A stretch of 33,508 bases of DNA from Heterotrichella gracilis (GCA_032358255.1 JAULBX010027672.1:1574-35081), one strand, 5' to 3'; shown: positions 17,560 to 28,290, counted from the first letter of the stretch. Numbers and translations: made by a program. The notes: generated by a model from the letters alone, not told the origin.

Positions 17560-20500
17560 CTGCACAGGTGTAACAATCACCCGCTTGCCATCGGTGCCAC
17601 CTTCCATCATCATGCTGATTAGCAATATGATGTCACATGTGGTGTTATGCATACAGCGGGTGGACACGGATGGTGACTAGCAGGGTAGGTGACATGCTAG
17701 AAAATGACATATAAATCAACAATAACATACGCAGCCTGTCCTTGCGCGCGCGTTGGTTAAGGAAGAGGATTGATCAAAGAGAAGGGCATCGCCCTTCTGT
17801 CCACTGTTTCCCCTACCATTAGGTGACTTGGCATGCACGCTAATTGCCATATTATGGCCATATAGCAAGGCTATTAGGCCGCCTGGCGCACCATTTGTGA
17901 TGCTAGAGAGGTTCATTCTGACAACAGTCAAACCCATTTCTGGAGGCTCCCCAACACGCGCTATCAATGTATAATGTGGGAACAGGGATGAGACTCGCAT
18001 AGGCAATAGTGCCGGTTTCCTAGTATGTTCAAAGCTGGATGGCGCTGGGGATCCCCAAGGTGTGAGCGTGGCTAATAACAATTACAAGTGGTGGAGCAAC
18101 CGGGGATCAACCCAACACTGGTGCCAACCATTTGAATCGGTGGGATTCATACGACAAACTGAGAGCGGATCTGGCTCACCTGCTGGAACAGGCGGTGATG
18201 GGGGCGCTGGTGGTGGGCTTGGGGGGGATACCACCACTTTGGTCCACAGCCTGAACCGGTAATCAGCCCACGGCACAGAGCCTGAGTTGTGTCCCCCCAT
18301 GTAGCCATGCCCAGGGATGACGTCTGGGCAGTAGGAGGCGCCAATGCCGTCAGTGTAATGTGTCACCAGCCTCCAAGCATACACCTGGCCAGCCTGGATG
18401 GGGGCGGAGGTGCCGGTGAAGGTGAATGGCCGCCTGCAAGCATATGGATTGTATGGATGGCGTTGTAGGGGTATAACATGCATGCACTGATTTCAGAGGA
18501 CGATTTCCAGCCTTCTGCGCTGCTGTTTCTGTGGGACATGCCATAGGCGTGGAATGGCAAGGACAGTTTGTGCCTCAATTGCCCTTGTCATTGGTCCCTT
18601 CAGAAACTATGGGTAGTTCCTGAACGCCTACAGCCATCCAGCACCATGCATCTGTGGATAACATCAGCCGCGTGCTTGGTATACTTGGTACCGCTTGCAC
18701 CTGCTGCGCATGCACCCATGCCCCACGCACCATGTTGCCGGTGCTGAGCTCTGGTTGGGAACAGTCACCATTCCTGATGTGGCCATCAAGGTCCCTTCAG
18801 GGTCGTCAAGGTGCACCTCCAGCTTGTAGGAGATGACGGAGTACAGGTCAGGAATTATCCACACATCAATCCTGTCCACATACAGATTGGCTAGGGTGCT
18901 GAGCGGGGTGAAGGTCTGGGCGAGTGCGCCAACAAAGCCATCCTGAGATGGGTTGCCGCAAGAGACAGACACATCCTGCCCTGTACATGTGCAACAACAC
19001 ACAGTCACTCCGTGTTGTGTAGTGTCACGTAATTAATATGCATGTGTGTGAACCCTCGGCTGGTTTGCACTGCTGGGCTGCACATGCTGTGGCGGAATTG
19101 CATATTGTATAGGGCTCCCCGGGGAACACAATACATGCAACACCTCATCAAGTTAATGTAGCTGTAAAGCACTTGGTACATGCCTCTCCTGAGAAAAGCA
19201 TTATACTGATTATAAACATATGATCAGAACATGGGATCATATTCTGATGAGCTCACATGTACTGATTATAAACATATGATCAGAACATGGGATCATATTC
19301 TGATGAGCTCACATGTCATCAAAATGGATGCCGCTGTACATAACTACCACCCTTAGTCCATGTGGCATAGGACACAAGGTATACCTGACGCAGTGGCATG
19401 CATGCTTGCTGTGATTCAGTTTCAAGTTGCTTAGCTAGATGCATTCAAGCCATGCAGCAAGGTGAGCAAGTAGGCTGGAAACACAATGCCAAGAGTAGGC
19501 ACTAAACTACCCATTTCTGAGCCTCAGTCGACTACATATCTCAATGAAGGTGTCAACTCTGGCGAAAACTGGAGATAGTTTCTACTGTATAGGTTTTAAT
19601 CTGTGTGTACAGGTGGATAGGCAGGGGATCCTCGAGCTTGGACAGGCATTGCAGGCTATGCAGACGGGCTACCAGCCCCAACAATGGTGCCAATCATGAT
19701 GATGCATTGTCACAACTTAAACTGCAGGGGAGAATGTGGCTCACCTGCTGGGAGAGGCGGTGGGGGCGATGAGGGCGGTGAGGGCGGCGGAGGGGGGGAG
19801 GGGGGGGACGGTGGGGGGGAGGGGGGCAAGGGTGGGGAGGGTGGAGGGGGATTTGGTGGTGGTAGCACCACTTTGGTCCACAACATGAACAGGTAATCAT
19901 TGTCCGGCTCAGAGTTGGTCCCTAGCTGGTAGCCATTCCCAGGGATGACATCAGAGCAGTAGGAGAAGCCACCGCTGTAGGTGGATGTCTTCAGCAGCTT
20001 CCAGGCATACACCTGGCCAGCGTGGATGGGTGCGGAGGTGCCGTCCATGGTGAAAGACACCCTGCAAGCATATGGATGGCGTAGTTAGGAGTGTAACATG
20101 CATGCACTGATATTCCACGGATGGTTTCCTAGTCTTTTTCATAATGCCTTTTTTGTAGCACCTACGTAGGCAAGACATAATAACTTTGGACATTTTGTAC
20201 CTTTAAATGGCCTGCCATAAAATTTGGGGCATTACTTGAACGCCTACAACACCCAACACCATACATATGCACTTGCTACCCATGTAGCCATGCCCTGGTG
20301 CGTGGGACGCACCATCCTGCTGCTGCTCCTGAGTTTCCCTTGGGACCCAACTTCTTTGTGTTTGATGTGGCCACCAGGGTCCCTCCAGGGCTGTCAAGAT
20401 GCACCTCCAGCTGGTAGTAGGTGGCTTTGTACATGACAGGGTAGATCCACACATCGATCTTGTCCACATACAAATTGGCCAGGGTGCTGCGCGGCGAGAA

Positions 20501-23500
20501 GGTCTGGGCGATGGCGTCGCTGATGCCAACGTTGTCAGTTTGGATACCTCCCTGGTCGTTGCAAGTGACAGCCACATCCAGCCCTGCACAAGGCACACAT
20601 GCTAAGTCACTACCAAAGCCTATTAGTAGGTGCCAAGGAATGCCGAGCATGCTAGTCTAGGTGCGCGGATGTGCGACTTAAAACTAGACAATTTGAAGAT
20701 GAAACAATGATCACATGAAATTGTACATCACATGAACAATGACGATACATATTATCATATATACAGTATATATACAGTAAAAGATTACGTCAACGCATAT
20801 GCCGCCATGGTGCACCGTGGTGGGTGCAGCCGCAGTCCTAAAAAGAGGGTATATGACCTGAGGAAATGCAACGCAATGTATATCCTTGCCATGCCATGAC
20901 ATCTCATTATGTGGGGGCAGCTGCCGTGACAAAACACTCGCCACATCTATAATAACCGTCCGATCACGGTAGTGTAGAGATTAGACATTATCATACCATA
21001 TAAAAGGAGTTATCTCATGTTAATCTCATGAGGGCATACTAAGTAATAGTAAACATCCCAGAGGGCCAAATTGACGCAATGTCATACAGTACATGAGCAA
21101 AAAGGTCATGCACCATACTTTTTGTGCAATCAATGCACACAAGTAGACAAATGCAACAGTTGGTATGAATGGTTGGCTTCATGCATTTACGTCGTAAAAT
21201 ATATTGGGGATACTTTTAGCTGTGAGCCTAAGAAAGGCTTTCACAGGGCTTACTCGCCTGCTGGGAGTGGCGCTGGGGGCGATGGTGGGGTGGGGGGAGG
21301 AGGGTTTGGAGAGGGTGGCGGCGGCGGTGGCGGGGGTGGTGATGGTGGTGCAGGTGGGGGCGGTGGGGGCGTAGGGGGCGGTAGCAGCATTTTGGTCCAC
21401 AGCCTGAAGAGGTAATCATGGGTTCCATCTGAGGAATATCCTCCCCCAGTAGCCAGCTGGTAGCCATTCCCAGGGATGACGTTGGAACAGTAGGAGAAGC
21501 CACCGTTGTAATTGGATTTCTGCACCAGCTTCCAGGCATACATCTGGCCAGCGTGGATGGGGGCGGTGGTGCCGGTAATGATGAAAGACACCCTGCAAAG
21601 GTGGGTGCGCTTTGAGGGGTCTAACCATGCACACAGAGCACACTGGGCCCCGAAATGATCAATTATGTGCAGAACAATGCCCACACGTGCTCCTATCAAA
21701 GTGTGGATGGTGTGATGGGGGCAGCCTATATCTGCATCTTAAAAGTAATCATGGGTTGTTTCTTGGATGCCACACCAACCGCACACAACACTAGCGGTGA
21801 TACATCTTTGGGGCACCACACCAACCTCGTGGTTGGCAGCGTACATGATTGCAACACATGCACCCATGCCCCACGCACCACACTGCCGATGGTGAGTTCT
21901 CATTAGGGTCCAAATTCACCACCCCCGAGGTGGCCATTAGGGTCCCTCCAGGGCTGTCAAGGTGCACCTCCAGCTGGTAGGAGACGACAAAGTACAGCAT
22001 AGGCTTGATCCACACATCGATCTTGTCCACAAATAGGTTGGTCAGGGTGCTGAGCGGCGTGAAGGTCTGGGCGATGACGTCGCTGATGGACAACGCAGTT
22101 GGGTTGGCACAGGAGACGGCCAAATCCAGCCCTGCACATACGCAAACGAGGTGCCCCCAGTTTGTCAAGGTTGATATGGCCCCAATTTGTGCAGGCCCCA
22201 ATGTATGCAGGCTGCGCAGATAATTACCCTAGCTGCCCTTTGATGGTGACCAGCAGGGTAGCTGATATGCATTTACATGCATCCATGCTGGCGGCCATAA
22301 TATGACCATATAGAAGGCCTTGCAAACCACTCGTGAGGCCAGGCAGGTCTATTCTGATACCATTCAAATTATTTCTGAAAAAAATCAGAGGATCCTCAAC
22401 AGATCCTATCATATAAATTTAATTATTAACCAGGATAGGGCTGAAACACACGCATGCAGAAGTGCCAATTCCTAGCATGTTCACAGCCGGATGGCGATGG
22501 GAATTCCCAAAGTGTGACCGTGGCTATTGACGAGTGCAAGTAGTGGAACAGCTGGGTAATAACCAGTGCCGGTCAGGGTATGGTGAGACTCAAAAGATAA
22601 ACTGGGAGAGTGGAGCTGGCTTACCTGCTGGGGCAGGCGGTGATGGTGGGCGAGGTGGCAATGGTGGTGGGGTAGGTGGCAATGGTGGTCCACCAATTGA
22701 TTTGGTCCACAGCCTGAACAGGTAATCATTGTCCGGTTCAGAGCTGTATCCTAGCCGGTAGCCATTCCCAGGGATGACATCAGAGCAGAAGGAGAAGGCA
22801 CTGCTGTAGAGAGATCTGCCCAACAACATCCAGGTATACATCTGGCCAGCGTGGATGGGGGCGGAGGTGCCGGCAATGGTGAAAGACACCCTGCAAGCAT
22901 ATGGATGGCTTTGTTAGGGGTGGAACATGCATGCACTGGTTTTCACGGATGGCTTTCTAGCCTTCACACTGCCTGTTTCTGTAGCACCCGCTGCAGGCGT
23001 GTCACGGCGAGGACGGTTTGTACCTAAGTTGCCCTTGCCATTGGCCCTCCATCAAGAATAGGGCATTCCTTGAATGCCTACAACACCCAACACCATGCAT
23101 TTTTGGATGGCATCAGCCATGCGCTTGGAACTGTGTGCACCATCTGCATATGCACCCATGCCCACGTACCAACCCGGACTCTGGTCGGGAACCACATCCA
23201 CCAACTCCGAGGAGGCCACCAAAGGCCCCAAAGGGCGGTCAAGGTGCACATTCAGCTGGTAGGAGGTGTTGAAGAAAAACGCAGTATGGATCCACACATC
23301 AATCTTGTCCACATATAGGTAGTCCAGGGTACTAAGCGGGGTGAAGGTCTGGGCGATGGCGGTGCCGATGGGAACGTTGTCAGTTTGGATACCTCCCTGG
23401 TCGTTACACGTGACAGCCACATCCAGCCCTGCAGATGCGCAAACGAGGTGACTACAGTTTGTCAAGATTGTTATGGCCCCGCATGTGTGCATAATGTGTG

Positions 23501-25755
23501 CAGGCTGCGTAGATAATTTTTTACTATTTTTGATTTGTTTTTGGTCCCACATGTAAATAAGATTGCTCCCCAAATGTTGGGCAGTACTGTACTCGTTTGA
23601 TGGTCAGACCAGCGGCATATACTTATAAAGAAATTGAATACACCAGGCGGCACATAATTAAGTATAACTCTCCAGCCACCTTATCCACTGTATGATCGAC
23701 CCTAACCGCTAAACCCTTAAGGCAAAACAGACACCTCAAACCCTGTGGCAAGGGTGTAATGACAACGGGCAAATATGTATGAAATCGTCCAGCTATTGAA
23801 CATGATGCTTTCCAGCTATTTGTGCTACCTGTGCGGCTTCTATGCTTGTCACACGGGCATGCATAAGGCTACAAGTTGGTACAAAAATTTGTGATCACTC
23901 ATGAATAAGTTGCATACAACCTTCTGTAAAACAAGGATATGATACACCGCTAGCACGGCTGTCACCATCACCGGCGCATAGTGTGCATGCTTGCATACGG
24001 CAGTGGTTTATGATTTATAACATATAAAACACATAATTGGATACCCTGAACAATGTTGTTGTGCATTGTTAGGGTATGCAATACAAATTTGAAGTAAAGT
24101 AATGATTATATGGTCTTAGGTTTGGTGATGCATGAGCTCAGGAACAAATGTTTGGGTGTGTAGAGTGTGCTGGGTACAGGAGTGGGGATGATAATGACAA
24201 ACTAGACACACTGAAGAGGAAAGGAAGGGTTGTCACACCTGCTGATCGGGGAGCAGGTGGTGGCGGTGAAGGGGATGGTGGCGGTGGGGGCGATGGGGAA
24301 GGTGGCGGCGGTGGTGCTGGTGAAGGTGGCATGGGTGATGGAGGCGGGGATGGCGGATTGGGCGGTGGCCACCATGGGGTGGGGGATGGAGGCTCCGGGG
24401 GAGGAGGTGGAGGCATTGGTGATGGCGGTTTTGACGGTGGTGGCTTTGGTGATGGAGGTTCAGGTGATGGAGGTGTTGGGGATGGGGGACTTGGGGATGG
24501 AGGAGTTGGCGACGGTGGGGGTGGCGGGGCTGGTGATGGGGGCATCGGTGAAGTGGATGGGGGCTGTGGTGAAGGCGGTGTAGGCGGTGGACTTGGCAGT
24601 TTTGGCAATGGCGGTTTTGGTGATGGCGGTTTTGGCGATGGATGTTTTGGCGATGGATGTTTTGGCGGTAGAGGTTTTGGTGATGGCGGTTTTGGTAGTT
24701 TTGGTGATGGAGGTTTTGGTGGTGGAGGCTTTGATGATGGGCGTTTGGGTGGTGGGCGTTTGGGTGGTGGGCGTTTTGGTGATGGCGGCTTTGGTGATGT
24801 AGGTGATGGCGGCTTTGGTGATGGTGGCTTTGGAGATGGTGGCCTGGGCGATGGTGGCTTGCGCTTGGGTGGTGGCTTGCGCTTGGGTGGTGGCTTGCGC
24901 TTGGGTGGTGGCTTGCGTCGACTGGGTGGTGGCCTGGGGAAAGGGGAAGAAGTGCACTGGTGGGGATAATGCTTATAGAACAGTCTCAAATCCACTAAGA
25001 TACCCTCCCAGCGCTATGTTTATAACTGCTATATATATCTGCCTCCAGTTGATTTAGGGTTGCAGATGGCTGCTACTGTGATGTGGCTTGCACTCCCGTA
25101 CAGTCTCCCAGTAGTTCTTATGCGATGCTCGGTGGGTGCATCTACCACCCTCCCCACCTCTCCCCCTCCCTCTCCCCCCCCCCCGCCCCCCCCAGCAACC
25201 TCCTCTTCACCTCCACGTATACCACCCTTCCTACTCATTGCACCAACCCACCTACCCAGTGCACCAACCAACTTGGCGCTCTGTCGCCTTTGTTTAACTA
25301 CGGCATTCTAAAAGGGTGTCAGAAAGTTGAGCTGTTGGGGTACACAAAACGGCCGCCAGGTGTAGCAAAAGCTTCCAGAGGGTGCATGCGTGCAATATCT
25401 GCAGGTACCTCCTACCAGCGCTGTCACAACCGTGCCTGGCTACCATCGTGGAGACAGAGAGAGACTTGCGGCAGAACACACCTGCTGTTGCCTGCTGTTT
25501 ATTCACTACTCCTTATCAGCTTGACAGGTGTTCTGTGCGATGTACACATGCATGTGTGTGTCACACAGGCAAAACCAAACGACATAATCTATAAACGACA
25601 TTGATTGCACAGCATAGCATCCTCCTTTCCGCGTCAGGGAGGACCAAGTGAAAAGCCATAGGAATAAATTCTAACCTGCGTACTGCCACCGTGGGAGAGA
25701 CGCAGGCGGCGAGAAGGATAAGGCTGACCAGCCCGGCCAACGCCGTGCGCTTCAT
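16730..25755 (-). CDS. Secreted hydroxyproline-rich-type protein with five repeated modules
   Basis: Twelve-exon minus model: 25755-25676, 24933-24239, 23428-23170, 22890-22625, 22131-21879, 21592-21258, 20583-20313, 20061-19745, 18980-18731, 18433-18180, 17559-17301, 16958-16730. Summed length is 3468 bases, exactly 1156 codons with TAA; each junction is in phase. Order: signal peptide, Lys/Ser/Pro-rich stalk, then five A+B modules; modules 1-4 are each followed by a Pro linker. A exons run phase 1-2 and B exons 2-1, so an A+B unit can be added without frameshift. Pro-rich SPPPP tracts in algae are usually hydroxylated and glycosylated in wall or matrix proteins, so an extracellular structural or adhesive role is inferred. 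The modules lack the pherophorin Cys pattern I would expect. Eleven introns: ten GT-AG and one apparent GC-AG after 21258. Confidence 0.85.
18180..18980 (-). CDS. Module 4 (A 18980-18731, B 18433-18180)
   Basis: A exon follows ATGTACAG and reads QDVSVSCGNPSQDGFVGA, AQTFTPLSTLANLYVDRIDV, YKLEVHLDDPEGTLMATS. B exon is the most diverged: RPFTFTGTSAPIQAGQVYAW, ASYCPDVIPGHGYMGG, DYRFRLWTK, then linker SPPSPPPAPPSPPVPAG. The two module Cys and the AGQVYAW core are kept. Confidence 0.83.
19205..19316 (+). repeat. Exact 56-base tandem duplication
   Basis: The 56 bases 19205-19260 are repeated without a mismatch at 19261-19316, inside the intron between modules 3 and 4. Each copy contains ATCAGAA and TTCTGAT, which can pair as a 7-base stem with a 12-base loop. 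Confidence 0.95.
19745..20583 (-). CDS. Module 3 (A 20583-20313, B 20061-19745)
   Basis: A exon: LDVAVTCNDQGGIQTDNVGI, AQTFSPRSTLANLYVDKIDV, YQLEVHLDSPGGTLVATS, with an extended KLGPKGNSGAAAGW end. B exon: VSFTMDGTSAPIHAGQVYAW, FSYCSDVIPGNGY, DNDYLFMLWTK, then a linker of NPPPPSPPLPPSPPPSPP type ending LPAG. Donor GTGAGC. Confidence 0.85.
21258..22131 (-). CDS. Module 2 (A 22131-21879, B 21592-21258)
   Basis: A exon: LDLAVSCANPTALSISDVIA, QTFTPLSTLTNLFVDKIDVW, then YQLEVHLDSPGGTLMATS. B exon: VSFIITGTTAPIHAGQMYAW, FSYCSNVIPGNGY, a longer loop (GGGYSSDG) and DYLFRLWTK, then the longest linker of the five (over 30 Pro-rich residues). The exon ends CAG before GCGAGT rather than a GT donor; reading on gives Gly-Glu and a stop. 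Confidence 0.85.
22625..23428 (-). CDS. Module 1 (A 23428-23170, B 22890-22625)
   Basis: A exon: LDVAVTCNDQGGIQTDNV, AQTFTPLSTLDYLYVDKIDV, then YQLNVHLDRPLGPLVASS, ending at the split Trp codon. B exon: VSFTIAGTSAPIHAGQMYTW, FSFCSDVIPGNGY, DNDYLFRLWTK, then linker PPLPPTPPPLPPRPPSPP. Two Cys (VTC and FCSDV) are probably a disulfide pair. Its A exon is very close to that of module 3. Confidence 0.85.
24239..24933 (-). CDS. Lys/Ser/Pro-rich stalk exon
   Basis: About 231 codons after TTTCCCCAG. Begins RPPPSRRKPPPKRKPPPKRK, continues with KPPSPKPP units and turns into SPPPSP and MPPSPAPPPPPSP repeats, ending APRSA before donor GTGTGA. The basic half resembles extensin-type stalks and could bind acidic polysaccharides. 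DNA is a degenerate GGTGATGGCGG-type minisatellite on the plus strand, which also leaves a long Gly-rich open frame there; that frame has no start context and is a shadow. Confidence 0.8.
25676..25755 (-). CDS. Signal-peptide exon
   Basis: Starts at ATG and encodes MKRTALAGLVSLILLAACVS followed by PTVAV, a textbook signal peptide: basic start, hydrophobic core, small residues before a likely cleavage near VSPTVA. Ends with AG of an Arg codon before donor GTTAGA; the next exon supplies the missing G. It lies about 740 bases from the next exon, so it would be easily missed by automatic prediction. Confidence 0.8.
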
Positions 25756-25779
25756 CTGGGGACCCTTATGGCTATATGG

Positions 25780-25788
25780 TATATATAT
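25780..25788 (-). promoter_or_regulatory. TATA-like element upstream of the secreted-protein gene
   Basis: A minus-strand ATATATATA run 25-33 bases before the ATG at 25755. If it is the true TATA box the 5' leader would be almost absent, so it may be incidental. Confidence 0.3.
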
Positions 25789-25994
25789 GTGAGCTGGCTC
25801 CAGAGGCTCACACCCACTCCCGCTTATTTGCAGCTTCACACAGCTGCCTCCAAGCAGCTTTCAGCAGAAGCTCGGGGCTGGAGCGTTAACGTTCGTGCAT
25901 GCATGTAATGCATGCGCATGGTCTATACAGAATACAGCTAAACGCCCCCTCCCCTTGCGGTTTGCCTGCAACTGATCCCAAATCACGTTGTAGC

Positions 25995-26001
25995 TATAAA
26001 A
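25995..26001 (+). promoter_or_regulatory. TATA box on the plus strand
   Basis: GCTATAAAAGG is a near-ideal TATA box pointing away from the secreted-protein gene. Two more (TATATAAATA at 26156, GTATAAAGG at 26439) follow in the same direction. No convincing product lies downstream; a 69-codon frame begins at ATG 26195. Confidence 0.35.
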
Positions 26002-26194
26002 GGTGCTGAGGTGGATACTCCTTGTTAAGTATTGAAAGTCGTGAGTAACCAGTATGTCGAAGTAATCAAACCGATTGTAATGGTGGCTTCATCTGTAGTA
26101 CTTACTCACACATACAAGGACTCCAGCACAGTTTGAACAGTTGGGACTTGACGTATATATAAATAGCGTAACGCCTATCGCTAACGGGTGACAC

Positions 26195-26404
26195 ATGGAG
26201 AAGGAACACAACGTTGTTAACACTGTTTTGGCTAGTTTGGCGGCAAAGGACCAGCTGCGGAGGTCCGACCTCGGCAGACATATGTTTACACGTGGCCAGA
26301 ATACTTCGACAAAATACGAACCTTCCATGTGTGCATGCGGGAGGGAACCTTCATGGCGGGCAGGCACAGTGGGCACACGATATTGCAAAGGAAGCCAGGG
26401 TTGA
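26195..26404 (+). CDS. Doubtful short ORF behind a TATA box
   Basis: Sixty-nine codons from ATG, starting MEKEHNVVNTVLASLAAKDQ with a helical, charged first half; the second half is Cys/Ser-rich and less protein-like. A TATATAAATA motif begins 39 bases before the ATG. It could be a first exon of an unrecognised gene or chance. No family is recognised. Confidence 0.2.
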   Translation: MEKEHNVVNTVLASLAAKDQLRRSDLGRHMFTRGQNTSTKYEPSMCACGREPSWRAGTVGTRYCKGSQG

Positions 26405-26478
26405 GTAGAGTAGTAAAGAAGTGGCACTGCGTCAACGGGTATAAAGGTGAATATGTGCAGTGGTGATGGGGGAGAACA

Positions 26479-26522
26479 GCTAGAACAGCGCTAGAATGTT
26501 AGCACTCAAACGCTGTTCTAGC
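26479..26522. repeat. Perfect 12-base hairpin
   Basis: GCTAGAACAGCG at 26479-26490 and CGCTGTTCTAGC at 26511-26522 are exact reverse complements around a 20-base loop. There is no T-run after it; the role is unknown. Confidence 0.85.
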
Positions 26523-26778
26523 CGTTGTACCCTGGTTTACCTAGTTTACCTATTTGGACGTTCAAGAAGATGCACACTCACTGCACAGTGGGACAGCTTC
26601 ATGCTGTTCTTGATGTATCGTGTTCACATGTATCACATCACCCATTTGATGTATGTTTTGGACCTGTGCTGGCTCATGCTCAGCACCCCTAAACCTTCAA
26701 CCCTAAAAACTCACCACGGATACATATCATGGGGCACAGCATTAACCATGTATTGCACACACAATGTGGCCACTATAG

Positions 26779-27100
26779 TGTGCTATGCTCTTCTGCGTAC
26801 AAGCACTACTGGTGCGCAAGCTTCCTTCCTTTTAAGCTTCCCGCTGCTCACGGCACTTCCCACGGATCGACCCCACGAAGTACCCCACATGAGGCACAGC
26901 CAGGAAAACCCTAGTCAAGGGTTAACTGCCCCATTCCGTTGTATAACCCTTAGCGAGGGTATCTATCTTATCTATCACAGAATGCGTTAGTAGCGTTAGT
27001 GACTGTGCAACCAGCCAATTACAAGCAACCATTCGCCATACATAGGCAGCAACACCAACCACCATATGGTACATATATATGCCGCGCACAGGCTATTACG
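26779..27100 (+). repeat. Dispersed repeat, copy B
   Basis: Related to 14229-14535 in the same orientation with the same ordered landmarks, including CCACGGATCGACCC, AACCCTAGTCAAGGGTTAAC and GACTGTGCAACCAGCCA. Copy B has a different stretch of about 60 bases in the middle (around 26935-26995). Both copies are diverged, so insertion was not recent. Confidence 0.75.
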
Positions 27101-28290
27101 AGTCACTGAGTGTAGTAAAGGTCTAAAATGGACTGCCAAATTGTCTTTGAAGCTTCTAGACTCGGCATAAAACGCATCCATTAACCATAAACCCAATCAG
27201 CTGGTTAAGACTGCGCAGGAAAGGACGTCATACCAGTCGACCAGCAGGAAGGAAACCATTCTGGATGCTGCACTGCTTCTAACGATATGCAAGGATGAGC
27301 ATATTTTGCCAAAGCGGCTCCTGCGGTGGAATGAATGGGATTGCAAAACGTGATCCACCCAGGTATGTTATAGCTAGGTGCTGTGGAAGTGGTACTATTA
27401 TGGTACTCACTCCAGACATTCAAGTACACGTGTATGGCCTGGTCTCGTGGCAGCTTGCCCTCAGTTGCAGCGCCCGGATCCTCAGTCAGTTGGTCGCACA
27501 GCTTGGATGCTTCACAGCAGGGTATTCACCCGCCAGCTGCGCTCTGATGGTGGCAGCTCAAGGCAGGGGTCACCCTCAGGAGCAAGTGATTTCATCCTAA
27601 GCTTTAGGTTTATTTTCTTCGATGTTTCATAATGTTTACCCGCCGATCTGACGCTGGCAGCTGCAGCCCCGGGTGCCTAGGTTATAGAGTAAGGTCCAAA
27701 CCCTACACACAAAACGCGTGCAGCTTGTTGGGTGGCAGAGCGCTGGCCTTGGCTCACACAAGTAAGTCAAATGGTGTACTTGTATATGTATGTGTATGTG
27801 AATAAGCAGAGATAGGAACATAGAAAACAATAGCAGAAAATAAAACAAATAGGGTCAATGCTTTCACCTAATAATAACTCAACTATTTATACACGTGTAT
27901 ATTTCTCCTACTTCAACAAACAGGGATTCTCTTTATATCAATAGCAGAAATGATGATCGATTCGAGTATAATTCTTCTGCATCTATTTCTTGGTAGTGGC
28001 ACTACGCCAGGGTTCCCCAACGCATCGCCCCCATAGCATTGATTTGCAAACCAGCCCCTGAATGCGGTGCGGTACATTTCTGCAAAAGTGGCCAACTTTA
28101 ACCGGCACTCGAACCGGCTCCAGTGGTGCTCCTATATTCCAACCCGCTGCTCCTCCCACTATGACATCAACGGCGTGCGACGGCGTCAACCCCGTTGCTA
28201 GTATAGCTAGCTAGCTATAGTACCGTCGCCAACAGCTGCCCCGCCAAGAAGGTCCACACGTGCATAACCATAGCGAGCGCTCGAGCACAG
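27101..28290. other. Intergenic stretch, no supported gene
   Basis: AT-rich with many short frames. The only segment with protein-like sequence is minus 28095-27985 (FAEMYRTAFRGWFANQCYGG), which has no recognised family or splice partner. TATAGCTAGCTAGCTATA at 28202-28219 is a perfect 18-base palindrome. Confidence 0.35.

Noticed and set aside
24148..24969. 273-codon Gly/Asp-rich open frame on the plus strand
   Set aside because: It mirrors the Pro-rich stalk exon. The stalk frame joins in phase to a signal peptide and to module 1, while the plus frame has no splice or domain support.
16730..25755. Pherophorin family assignment
   Set aside because: The Pro-rich linkers are similar in style, but the modules have only two Cys and a QTF/AGQMYAW pattern rather than the multi-Cys pherophorin domain.
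28090..28130. tRNA-like T-arm (GGTTCGAGT on the minus strand)
   Set aside because: The flanking bases do not form a five-pair stem and no acceptor stem or anticodon arm can be placed.
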